Of a DNA stretch of 8,530 nucleotides, positions 1 to 5,693 are shown in pieces (the stretch's first letter is position 1; every line of letters starts with the position of its first letter). Location of the stretch: assembly GCA_034428595.1 (NCBI GenBank), contig DAOUHO010000033.1, positions 1 to 8,530 of the forward strand, read 5' to 3'. The position numbers were made by a program, and so were the translations under genes. Under the pieces are notes generated by a model. It saw only the letters and a program-made list of their open reading frames with translations, was not told where the DNA came from and did not search any database. The stretch is from JAJECS01 sp034428595. GTDB taxonomy: Bacteria > Chloroflexota > UBA11872.

Positions 1-220
1 TTGGTGCGTCGATGGGAGCCGGGGTTCCCTTGCCGATCATGGCGAAGTCCCACACGGCGCGCAGATAGATGGCAATGCCGAGCGCGAAGAGGCCGACGGC
101 CAGTCCAAGCCATGCCCCGCCGGCAACGGTTCGGTCACCTCCAAGAAGGAATGGGACGAGCACCGCAATCGATCCCGGCACTACAAGGGTGAACAGCGCG
201 ACCTTCAGAAAGAGCTTCAC
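1..220 (-). CDS. Isoprenylcysteine carboxyl methyltransferase-like membrane protein (5' part, cut by left edge)
   Basis: Reading the minus strand from a GTG at 220 gives 73 codons with no stop to the window edge. An in-frame TGA lies six codons upstream, so the GTG is the only sensible start, and AGGGG sits about 11 bases before it. The protein begins VKLFLKVALFTLVVPGSIAV. It has two hydrophobic segments (about residues 5-27 and 35-54), then a WDF (residues 58-60) and GKGTPAPIDAP (residues 64-74). That ending is typical of bacterial ICMT-family proteins (about 200 aa), just before their third membrane segment. Family members are integral membrane methyltransferases, but the catalytic C-terminal half lies outside the window, so activity cannot be judged. 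Family assignment is from recognised sequence pattern only. A composite palindromic repeat begins 19 bases upstream of the start codon. Confidence 0.72.
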   Translation of the reverse strand, partial: MKLFLKVALFTLVVPGSIAVLVPFLLGGDRTVAGGAWLGLAVGLFALGIAIYLRAVWDFAMIGKGTPAPIDAP

Positions 221-238
221 GCGGCTCTGCCCCTGTCA

Positions 239-343
239 GTCATTCCGGCGAAGAGCCTGCCGCGTATTCGATACGGGGCTGGAATCCAGGCGGGGTCTCG
301 GGCGTGTCAGTCGGACCTGGACCCCGGCTTTCGCCGGGGTGAC
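239..343. repeat. Composite palindromic intergenic repeat (REP/MITE-like, about 105 bp)
   Basis: The two ends form an imperfect terminal inverted repeat: GTCATTCCGGCGAAG at 239-253 against the reverse complement of 329-343, GTCACCCCGGCGAAA (12 of 15 match). A second inverted pair lies inside: GGAATCCAGG (281-290) and CCTGGACCCC (316-325). The right unit folds into a perfect 8-bp stem with a 4-base loop at 321-340 (ACCCCGGC/GCCGGGGT). The left unit carries a further hairpin, CCGCGTAT-TCG-ATACGGGG at 260-278, with one mismatch. The element is thus two inverted copies of one palindromic unit, the left one with extra sequence in its loop. It fills most of the gap between two minus-strand genes. 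It could be a dispersed repeat, and its stems may also act on transcript ends. No second copy occurs in this window. Confidence 0.7.
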
Positions 344-369
344 GGGAGAGCGCCGGAGCCACGGGGAAA

Positions 370-389
370 CGGCCTAGATCGAGCGGCCG
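370..389 (-). terminator. Possible weak intrinsic terminator after the PHP gene
   Basis: On the minus strand, beginning 8 bases past the PHP stop codon, CGGCC and GGCCG form a 5-bp GC-only stem around a 10-base loop (370-374 with 385-389). It is followed on that strand by TTTCCCC. The stem is short and the T run has only three bases, so this is a weak candidate. The stronger stem at 321-340, further downstream, may end the transcript instead. Confidence 0.3.
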
Positions 390-397
390 GACACGCC

Positions 398-1303
398 TCA
401 GGCCGGGCGCGGGTTGGACCAGGCGATGCGGCCCTCGGCGTCCTCCACCTCCACGCGGATGTAGCGCTCGGGATAGGCCGGCGACTGGCGCCGCTCCAAG
501 GTGACGTCGGTGAGCAGGTCGCCGCTGCCGGCCAGCTGGCTCTCGCCGCCCGCCCGTGCCGTCACCAGGGTCACGCGCCGCGCGGGCGAGCAGCGCACTC
601 GGACGTGGGCCGCGGTGATCTGCACGTCGTGGATCTCCGGGCCCATCGAGGCGTAGAAGTGCCCCGCGCGCAGGGCCTCGATCAAGCCACGTTGGCTGAA
701 ATCGGTGGTGCGCACCATCACCCAGCCGCGGCCCTCCTCATTCAGAAACCAGTGCGTGTCGTCGGTGGCGAAGCCCCAGGTGATGCCCAGCGTGTCGCCG
801 TAGTCGTCCCAATGGACCGACGAAAAGCCCTTGGCCCGGTTGCGGTCGCAGATGGAGTTGAAGACCTCCATGCCGACGAAGCCTTCCAGCTCGCTCATGT
901 CGGCGGCGGTCTGCCCGAGCCAGTAGGGATGCCCCAGGATCGCCAAGCCTCCGTCGGCGTTGACGCGATCGATGGCCTCCTGCGGGCCCAAGGTCTCGTC
1001 GCCGCGGTCGAAGCTGTGCATGCCCAGTCCGACGATGTGGTACCGCGTCCCCAGCCACGGGTCGGGGCCGTGCATCTCCATGCCCGGAATGGTGATGAAG
1101 TCGTCGGTGGTCAGCGCCGAGGTGTCGCTCAGCACGCTGTGGTCGGTGAGGGCCATGAAGTCGTAGCCGTTATCGCGGTACCAGTTCACGGCGTCTTCGG
1201 GAGACTTCCGCCCGTCGGAGTTGGTGGAGTGCGTGTGCAGGTTGCCGCGATACCAGCGGCCCTCGACCGCGAACGGGTTGCCCGCGTGCTCGTCAGACGT
1301 CAT
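398..1303 (-). CDS. CehA/McbA-type PHP-domain metallohydrolase
   Basis: This 301-aa protein is counted from the ATG at 1303, which has AGAGGTGG about six bases upstream. An in-frame GTG at 1321 lies on the other side of that ribosome-binding site and is less likely. The PHP metal-binding motifs are in order: NLHTHSTNSDG (residues 21-31; H23, H25, D30), ALTDHS (51-56; D54, H55), PGMEMHG (E76), LGHPYW (H125) and FATDDTHW (D181, D182, H184). From about residue 205 the protein becomes beta-rich (about 205-301), as in the CehA/McbA subfamily. That family includes the carbamate/carbaryl hydrolases for which it is named and many uncharacterised phosphoesterase-like enzymes, so the substrate cannot be read from sequence. 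There is no signal peptide, so it should be cytoplasmic. It lies 54 bases downstream of the transaldolase-family gene on the same strand and is probably cotranscribed with it. Confidence 0.88.
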   Translation of the reverse strand: MTSDEHAGNPFAVEGRWYRGNLHTHSTNSDGRKSPEDAVNWYRDNGYDFMALTDHSVLSDTSALTTDDFITIPGMEMHGPDPWLGTRYHIVGLGMHSFDRGDETLGPQEAIDRVNADGGLAILGHPYWLGQTAADMSELEGFVGMEVFNSICDRNRAKGFSSVHWDDYGDTLGITWGFATDDTHWFLNEEGRGWVMVRTTDFSQRGLIEALRAGHFYASMGPEIHDVQITAAHVRVRCSPARRVTLVTARAGGESQLAGSGDLLTDVTLERRQSPAYPERYIRVEVEDAEGRIAWSNPRPA

Positions 1304-1332
1304 TGCCTTGCCACCTCTCACGTCCCCTCCGT

Positions 1333-1361
1333 GTAGGGGCGTCCCTTGTGGCCGCCCCTAC
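1333..1361. repeat. Hairpin repeat (GTAGGGGCG / CGCCCCTAC) overlapping a stop codon
   Basis: A perfect 9-bp inverted repeat, GTAGGGGCG at 1333-1341 and CGCCCCTAC at 1353-1361, surrounds an 11-base loop containing CCCTTGTGG. The form GTAGGGGCG-CCCTTGTGG-CGCCCC resembles a short palindrome I recognise as dispersed in intergenic regions of several GC-rich environmental bacteria. That is memory of a pattern and was not checked by a search. The right arm contains the stop codon (TAG, 1358-1360) of the transaldolase-family gene. The hairpin may attenuate read-through into the PHP gene or protect the 3' end of the upstream message. No T run follows, so a standard terminator is unlikely. Confidence 0.65.
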
Positions 1362-2407
1362 GCCACCGCCGCGGCGGCGTGACGCTTGGCGATTTCACCG
1401 TCCAGGTGCTCGCAGCCGTCGATGAAGTAGTTGCGGAACCGGACCAGCGCCGGGTACTCGGTGAACTCCGCCGTGGTCAGGCCGTCGTCGTCGTAGGCCG
1501 TGGCGAAACGCGGAATCTTCGCCCGCAGCTCGGCGATGTCGGCGGGGTCGTCCGTCACGTGGATGCGGTCGACGACCGGCCCGTCCTCCTGGATCAACTC
1601 GTCGAACGTCGACCAGTTCATCGTCACGTGCGCGTCGCCGCCTACGAACTCGGTGTAGTGGTGCGTCCCGCGCACCCCGCCGCCGAGGAAGACCGTGCGG
1701 AAGCCCCGTTCCTTGATCACCTTGTACTGCTTGCGGGCGACGATCGACCCGGCCATGCGCAGCAGCTCGGGCGCGACATCGACCTCGTTCTCCGCGACCC
1801 ACGCGCTCAGGTCGTCGTCGAGGACGCCGGTGATGTGCGTGATGAAGAACGGCGGCGTGTTGCCGGTGGCGTCCGCGGCCTTCTCGTAGACCTCGCACAT
1901 GGCCACGGCCTGCGACACGGCGAAGCACTCCGTGGCGCACATGGGGATGTTGAGGCCCACCAGCTGCCGCATGGCCTCCATGCCCGACTCGATGACCGGG
2001 ATCTTGGCGAGATAGTTCGGCGCGACCTCGCGGTGCCGCAGGGCGGCGTCCACGATCAGGTCGGGGTCGTCGTCGAGGCGCGGGTCGTCCTGCATGGTCA
2101 CAAAGCCCCACTCGCCGCCGCTCGACTCCCACTGCGGCAGGAAGCCTTCCATGAACCGGCGCGTGATGCGCTGGTAGACCTCGTCGGCGGCCTTATAGGG
2201 GTTGGTTTCGACGGCGGCCACCTCGTCGATGATCGGCACGACGTACTCGGGCTCGCGTTTGAGCAGCACGGAGCCATAGGTCGGATTGGTGGTGCCGGAG
2301 ACCGCCCCGGCGCCGACCGACGCGCCCAAGTCGAACTCGGTGGGATTGTTCACCCACACCCGCGTCGCCGTCTCCCGTTGGACGCGGTGGAAATAGTCCT
2401 CTCGCAT
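1358..2407 (-). CDS. Transaldolase-family TIM-barrel protein (divergent active site)
   Basis: This 349-aa protein starts at the ATG at 2407, with GGAGG five bases upstream. The frame is open well upstream, but that extension lies opposite the next gene and has no family similarity. It has the class I transaldolase layout: strand 1 VWVNNP (residues 17-22), SGTTNPTY (37-44), the presumed Schiff-base lysine in AKIPVIESGMEAM (K135), CATECFAVSQA (157-167), FFITHITGVLDDDL (187-200) and FLGGGVRGTHH (240-250). Compared by eye with E. coli TalB, K132 is kept as K135 and N35 as N41. Glu96 appears as Gln106, as in fructose-6-phosphate aldolase FsaA. Asp17 appears as Asn, phosphate-binding Arg181 as Val195 and Ser226 as Gly244, while Arg228 appears kept as R246. 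It is probably a cytoplasmic aldolase or transaldolase acting on an unknown, possibly non-phosphorylated, substrate. It heads the transaldolase-PHP pair and is divergent from the GH10-like gene. Confidence 0.82.
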   Translation of the reverse strand: MREDYFHRVQRETATRVWVNNPTEFDLGASVGAGAVSGTTNPTYGSVLLKREPEYVVPIIDEVAAVETNPYKAADEVYQRITRRFMEGFLPQWESSGGEWGFVTMQDDPRLDDDPDLIVDAALRHREVAPNYLAKIPVIESGMEAMRQLVGLNIPMCATECFAVSQAVAMCEVYEKAADATGNTPPFFITHITGVLDDDLSAWVAENEVDVAPELLRMAGSIVARKQYKVIKERGFRTVFLGGGVRGTHHYTEFVGGDAHVTMNWSTFDELIQEDGPVVDRIHVTDDPADIAELRAKIPRFATAYDDDGLTTAEFTEYPALVRFRNYFIDGCEHLDGEIAKRHAAAAVA

Positions 2408-2579
2408 CTTCGCCTCCAGCCGATCAATCCCGCTCGGCGCACGGAAAGGTTGCGGGCGTGCCCCTCCGCGAGCCACGCCTCCCGCCTGGATGCCAGGATA
2501 TCCGATGGCGGCTCGCCGGTTGACGCCGGGACGCTGGCGGCGCACCGTGAGGGGGCTTGCCCCAGCGCAGGAGGGCCGC
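2408..2579. promoter_or_regulatory. Divergent intergenic region between the transaldolase and GH10-like genes
   Basis: These 172 bases separate two divergent start codons and must hold at least the leaders of both genes, probably both promoters. I find no convincing -35/-10 pair on either strand: TTGACG at 2520-2525 has no TATAAT-like partner at 16-18 bases. Short symmetric motifs are present: CCTGG-ATG-CCAGG at 2485-2497, overlapping the palindrome GGATATCC at 2496-2503, and GGGG-CTTG-CCCC within 2551-2563, just before the plus-strand ribosome-binding site. The CCTGG/CCAGG palindrome is a possible operator, but nothing proves it. Confidence 0.45.
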
Positions 2580-4241
2580 ATGGCTGAGCCGCTGAAGTCG
2601 CCGGGCGAGGCGCGGGTCGAACTCTCCGCCGACCACCTGGCCGCCATCGAGCGCCGGCGGCGCATCGTGGTCCACTTCGACGTGATCATGGGCGACGGCG
2701 CGAACTTTCCCATCAAGGACATCGACGACCTGCTCGCCTTCAAGTTCGAGTGGGCCGACGACTCCGCCCTGCGCCTGGACAGCATGTGGTGGGACTGGAA
2801 CGAGGGGCACCAGGCGCCCTTTCCCAGCCGCACCCAGGTCCTGATCGACGCGCCCGGCTTCCGTCGCTGGGCCGACGACGGCGTCAACATCATGCATATC
2901 TTCCTGGAGGCGTCCCGGCAGCGCGGCCTCGAGAACTTCTACCTCTACCGCATCAACGGCTCCGACAACGATCTCGGTCCGGTGAGCCCGATTCCCATGA
3001 AAGAGCGGCACCCGGAGCTGCTCATCAACACCTGGAACGCCAACGGCTATTGGAACTTCGCCTTCGACGAGGTCCACGACTACAAGCTGGGCATCCTGCG
3101 CGAGGTCGCCGAGGACTACGACTACGACGGCATCACGCTCGACTTCGCGCGCATTCCGCTGGTGCTGCCCTGGGGACGGCAGTGGGAGTTGCGGGACCGG
3201 CTGACCGCGTTCATGCGCAAGGTGCGCCGCATGACCCTGGACGTCGCCGAGGCCCGCGGCCGACCCCTGCTGCTGGCGGTGCGCGTGCCCGAGAACCTGA
3301 TGGGCTGTCACTTCGACGGCATCGACATCGAAACCTGGGCGCGGGAGCTGCTGGTCGACCTGATGGTCATCGGCTGCCGCTCGTTCGACGTGGATATCGC
3401 CGCGTTCCGCCGCATCACGGCCGGCACGCCGATCAAGCTCTACCCGGCCATCGACGACCACCACTCCTCGGACGGCTACATGTGGCCGCCGATCGAGGTG
3501 TTCCGCGGCGTGTTCGCCAACTGGTTCCACCAGGGCGCCGACGGCGTGCAGACGTTCAACTGGGAGCACAGCTCGCTGGAGTCGGCCGAGCGCATCGGAC
3601 TGAAAGCCCTGAACTGGCCGGCGGCGGAGGCTCAATACCGGGCCTACATGGAGTTGGCCGAGCCGGACGGCTTCCACCGCAAGGACAAGACCTTTGTCGT
3701 GCAGCGGCGCGGCGGCGGCCACGGCCCCATCGTCATTCCCAACCCCGAGGGCTGGTACACGCCGCGCAACATGTACTTCAACAGCAACATGTTCGCGCCG
3801 CTGCCCGCCCCGCTGGCCTGGGACGGCGCCGCCGACACGCTGCTGACGCTGTGCGTGGCGGACGACCTGGCGGGTGAGGCCGACTACGTGGAGAGCGTGG
3901 ATGTGTGCGTGCTGCTTTCGGATCCGGCCGCCAACGCGCTCCCCGCCGACGAGCGCCTCGATCCCGTCGAAATCGCCCAGATCGGCCACCCCGATCGCAG
4001 CCTGATGAACGAGCCGCCGGCCCGCGCCATGGCCGACCGCGTCGAGGTCCGGCTCAACAACCTGCGGCTCGGACCGCCCACCATCGAGGACGGCTGGCTG
4101 GTCTATCCGGCGCAGCCGAGGCAGTTCGCGGTGGGGGAGAATCTCGTCGGCGTGCGGCTTGCTCGCGGCACGCCCGGCTCCCAGCCCGTCCAAATCGAGA
4201 AGCTCGAAGCGCACGTGCGCTATCGGAAATCCGGCGACTAG
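2580..4241 (+). CDS. GH10-like (GHL10-type) TIM-barrel putative glycoside hydrolase
   Basis: This 553-aa protein starts at the ATG at 2580, preceded by AGGAGGG five bases upstream. The frame stays open 30 codons further upstream, but those have no ribosome-binding site and unlikely composition. The N-terminal two-thirds looks like a TIM barrel: RRIVVHFDVI (residues 27-36), MWWDWNEG (69-76), GVNIMHIFLEASRQRGLENFY (101-121), YDYDGITLDFAR (180-191), RPLLLAVRVPENL (228-240), TPIKLYPAIDD (283-293) and GADGVQTFNWEH (319-330). The DGI-LDF-R and GADG-FNWE signatures resemble the GH10-like families common in Planctomycetes and other environmental genomes. The C-terminal part (about 420-553) is probably a beta domain. 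E329 and E75 are candidate acid residues, but I cannot assign the catalytic pair. There is no signal peptide, so a cytoplasmic role on small saccharides is inferred. It shares a likely operon with the VOC gene 21 bases downstream. Confidence 0.75.
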   Translation: MAEPLKSPGEARVELSADHLAAIERRRRIVVHFDVIMGDGANFPIKDIDDLLAFKFEWADDSALRLDSMWWDWNEGHQAPFPSRTQVLIDAPGFRRWADDGVNIMHIFLEASRQRGLENFYLYRINGSDNDLGPVSPIPMKERHPELLINTWNANGYWNFAFDEVHDYKLGILREVAEDYDYDGITLDFARIPLVLPWGRQWELRDRLTAFMRKVRRMTLDVAEARGRPLLLAVRVPENLMGCHFDGIDIETWARELLVDLMVIGCRSFDVDIAAFRRITAGTPIKLYPAIDDHHSSDGYMWPPIEVFRGVFANWFHQGADGVQTFNWEHSSLESAERIGLKALNWPAAEAQYRAYMELAEPDGFHRKDKTFVVQRRGGGHGPIVIPNPEGWYTPRNMYFNSNMFAPLPAPLAWDGAADTLLTLCVADDLAGEADYVESVDVCVLLSDPAANALPADERLDPVEIAQIGHPDRSLMNEPPARAMADRVEVRLNNLRLGPPTIEDGWLVYPAQPRQFAVGENLVGVRLARGTPGSQPVQIEKLEAHVRYRKSGD

Positions 4242-4262
4242 CTGGAGAGGGAGGCAGTTCGC

Positions 4263-4727
4263 ATGGCCGTGACCAGCGTGGCCCACGTGGGATTCACCGT
4301 GTCGGACCTGGACCGGTCCGTCGCGTTCTACAGCGCCCTGCTCGGCGAGGGCCCCCATTTCCGCCGCCGCTACGACGAGCCCTACATCAGCGAGATCATC
4401 GGCTACCCCGGCTGTAGCCTGGAGATCGCGCTGTTCCGGTTGCCGGGCACCGAGGTCGAGCTGGAGCTGCTGCGCTACCACGAGCCGCCGCCGGGACGCG
4501 TCGATCTTGAGACCTACAACGCCGGCAACGCGCACCTTTGCTTCACCGTCGACGACTGGGACGCGGCCGTCGCGCGGCTGAAGGAGCTCGGCGCGTCGTT
4601 CCGCCGCGAAGCGCCCGTTTGGCAGACGGCCGGCGAGTTCGAAGGCAGCGGGACTCTCTACCTGCGCGATCCCGACGGAATCACGATCGAGATCGACCTC
4701 CCCGCGCGGGCGGCGGCCGCGTCGTGA
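4263..4727 (+). CDS. VOC superfamily (glyoxalase/dioxygenase fold) metalloprotein
   Basis: This 154-aa protein has GGGAGG eight bases before its ATG. It is a single pair of beta-alpha-beta-beta-beta modules. Module one starts VAHVGFTVSDLDRSVAFYSALLG (residues 6-28) and ends in VELELLRY (65-72). Module two starts NAHLCFTVDDWDAAVARLKELG (89-110) and ends LYLRDPDGITIEID (132-145). The four expected metal ligands are visible: H8, E68 (or E66), H91 and E143. This is the layout of glyoxalase I, methylmalonyl-CoA epimerase and type I extradiol dioxygenases. The single-domain length fits a lyase, epimerase or resistance-type member better than a two-domain dioxygenase, but the substrate is unknown. 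Its position 21 bases after the GH10-like gene suggests cotranscription and a role with the sugar-related genes nearby. Confidence 0.87.
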   Translation: MAVTSVAHVGFTVSDLDRSVAFYSALLGEGPHFRRRYDEPYISEIIGYPGCSLEIALFRLPGTEVELELLRYHEPPPGRVDLETYNAGNAHLCFTVDDWDAAVARLKELGASFRREAPVWQTAGEFEGSGTLYLRDPDGITIEIDLPARAAAAS

Positions 4728-4760
4728 AGGACCGGAGACGTGGCAGCCTGGCCGTGACGA

Positions 4761-4766
4761 TATACT
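4761..4766 (+). promoter_or_regulatory. Possible -10 element upstream of the small coiled-coil gene
   Basis: TATACT is a 5-of-6 match to TATAAT in the 100-base gap between the VOC and coiled-coil genes, in otherwise GC-rich sequence. No good -35 lies 16-18 bases upstream. An inverted repeat, GGCAGCC (4742-4748) and GGCTGCC (4778-4784), flanks it and could be an operator or an RNA stem. If real, the small gene would have its own promoter. Confidence 0.3.
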
Positions 4767-4827
4767 CGGATTTCTCGGGCTGCCGTCAGAGGCCACGTGC
4801 CGCTGACAGCTTGCCGAAAGGTTCCTC

Positions 4828-5076
4828 ATGACGCCGGAGTTAGTTGGGATTCTGAGCGTAGGTGCGGCGCAAGCCGCGCTGACCCTAACGCTCTGGCGGC
4901 ATCTGGGCGGTCGGATCGACCGGCTCGAAGACCGTTTTGAGGCTCGTTTCGAGGCCCTCGAGGCCCGGATCGACACGCTGAGCGAGCGCGTGGCGCGGAT
5001 TGAAGGCGTCATCGAAGGGCTATTCGCCGGAATGAACGGGCGACGCACCGCGCAGGACAAAGAGGCGGCGGCCTAG
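4828..5076 (+). CDS. Small membrane-anchored coiled-coil protein, function unknown
   Basis: This 82-aa protein starts at an ATG with GAAAGG about six bases upstream. Residues 5-23 form one hydrophobic segment ending in Trp-Arg-His, which fits a single N-terminal membrane helix with the rest in the cytoplasm. Residues about 29-66 are a clear coiled coil: hydrophobic residues I30, L33, F37, F41, L44, I48, L51, V55, I58, I62 and L65 recur mostly at 3/4 spacing, with charged residues between them. The short tail, GRRTAQDKEAAA, is polar. I recall small proteins of this design (short helix plus RxDxLExR heptads) as common and unannotated in bacteria; none has a function I can name. It probably oligomerises. 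It lies 100 bases after the VOC gene and converges with the GNAT gene across a 53-base gap. Confidence 0.75.
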   Translation: MTPELVGILSVGAAQAALTLTLWRHLGGRIDRLEDRFEARFEALEARIDTLSERVARIEGVIEGLFAGMNGRRTAQDKEAAA

Positions 5077-5129
5077 CGTTCAGCCGCTTGGCGACCCCAT
5101 TCCGGGCCGAGCGTCTTCGCCCTAGGCCG
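5069..5129. terminator. Inverted repeat between convergent genes, possible bidirectional terminator
   Basis: CGGCCTAG at 5069-5076, which includes the stop codon of the coiled-coil gene, is the exact reverse complement of CTAGGCCG at 5122-5129. The latter ends just before the GNAT stop codon at 5130-5132. The 45 bases between them contain a weaker stem, CTTGGC (5087-5092) with GCCGAG around 5107-5112. A stem covering almost exactly the gap between two convergent genes fits a shared terminator, but there is no T run and the loop is long. Confidence 0.3.
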
Positions 5130-5693
5130 TTACGAGCTTGGGCCTGCTCCCGGATCAGCCATCGGCAGCCCGGTCCGATAGCGCACGAGCGGCACGCCGT
5201 CCCAGTCTTCCCACGGCGTGACGACCCCGTCGGTACGCCATCCCTGCGCCTCGTAGAAGGCCCGCGACGACTCGCTGTCGGCCAGCGTCCAGAGCGTCGC
5301 GGTGTCGAACCCGCGAGCGGCCAGCTCTGTGACGGCGGCGTGCAGCAACCGCCGTCCCACGCCCCGCCGCCAATGCGTGGGGTGCACGTAGAGCCCCTGC
5401 ACCTCGGCCACGCGGGCGGGATCCACGTCCTCGTCGCGCGTGGTCCCGAAGCCCACGAATCCGAGCACCGTGCCGCCCGACACCGCGACGACGAAGCGTT
5501 GGCCGGTGGGCTCCGCCGGCGCCAGCTGCTGGCGAAAGCGGTCGGCTCCCTGCTCGACTCGCATCGAGTCCAGACGTACGTCCGGGACGATCCCGCGAAA
5601 CGCGGTCTGCCACGCGTGCACGTGGACCTCGGCGATGGCCGTGGCATCCGCCACCGTCGCCGCCCGCAGTTGCACTCGGCCGGCTACATCCAC
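5130..5693 (-). CDS. GNAT family N-acetyltransferase
   Basis: This 187-aa protein is read from a GTG at 5693, which overlaps the last 10 bases of the upstream ABC gene (its stop is at 5684-5686). A second GTG at 5675 is possible, and neither has a strong ribosome-binding site. The GNAT fold is clear: RAATVADATAIAEVHVHAW (residues 10-28), beta strands RFVVAVSGGTVLGFVGFG (66-83), motif A VQGLYVHPTHWRRGVGRRLL (98-117) with the acetyl-CoA pyrophosphate loop R109-R-G-V-G-R114, and motif B LWTLADSESSRAFYEAQGW (134-152) with Y147. The length fits single-domain GNATs. It transfers an acetyl group to an unknown amine. The overlap suggests translational coupling to the exporter genes, and pairing with a multidrug-type exporter would fit a resistance role, which is inference. 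Confidence 0.9.
   Translation of the reverse strand: MDVAGRVQLRAATVADATAIAEVHVHAWQTAFRGIVPDVRLDSMRVEQGADRFRQQLAPAEPTGQRFVVAVSGGTVLGFVGFGTTRDEDVDPARVAEVQGLYVHPTHWRRGVGRRLLHAAVTELAARGFDTATLWTLADSESSRAFYEAQGWRTDGVVTPWEDWDGVPLVRYRTGLPMADPGAGPSS

Noticed and set aside
69..377. A plus-strand open frame of 102 codons at the left end
   Set aside because: It runs antisense to the ICMT-like gene and through the palindromic repeat, and the product is Arg/Pro-rich with no recognisable feature.
2520..2548. TTGACG as a -35 promoter element for the GH10-like gene
   Set aside because: The sequence 16-18 bases downstream is GC-rich (around GCGCACCG) and has no -10 likeness, so the match is probably chance.
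1346..2587. A 413-codon plus-strand open frame opposite the transaldolase-family gene
   Set aside because: Shadow frame: composition is Val, Asp, Arg, His and Gly-rich without motifs, while the minus-strand frame has a clear family pattern.
2408..2893. Upstream extension of the transaldolase-family gene to an ATG at 2893 (511 aa)
   Set aside because: The added 162 residues lie opposite the GH10-like gene and are Arg/Ser-rich shadow sequence. A strong GGAGG precedes the ATG at 2407, where family similarity begins.
2424..5060. An open frame of 878 codons on the minus strand opposite the GH10-like, VOC and coiled-coil genes
   Set aside because: It is antisense to three well-supported genes, its product is a run of Arg, Val, His, Gly and Asp typical of a GC-rich shadow frame, and no family motif is visible. 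Long open antisense frames are expected when third codon positions are mostly G or C.
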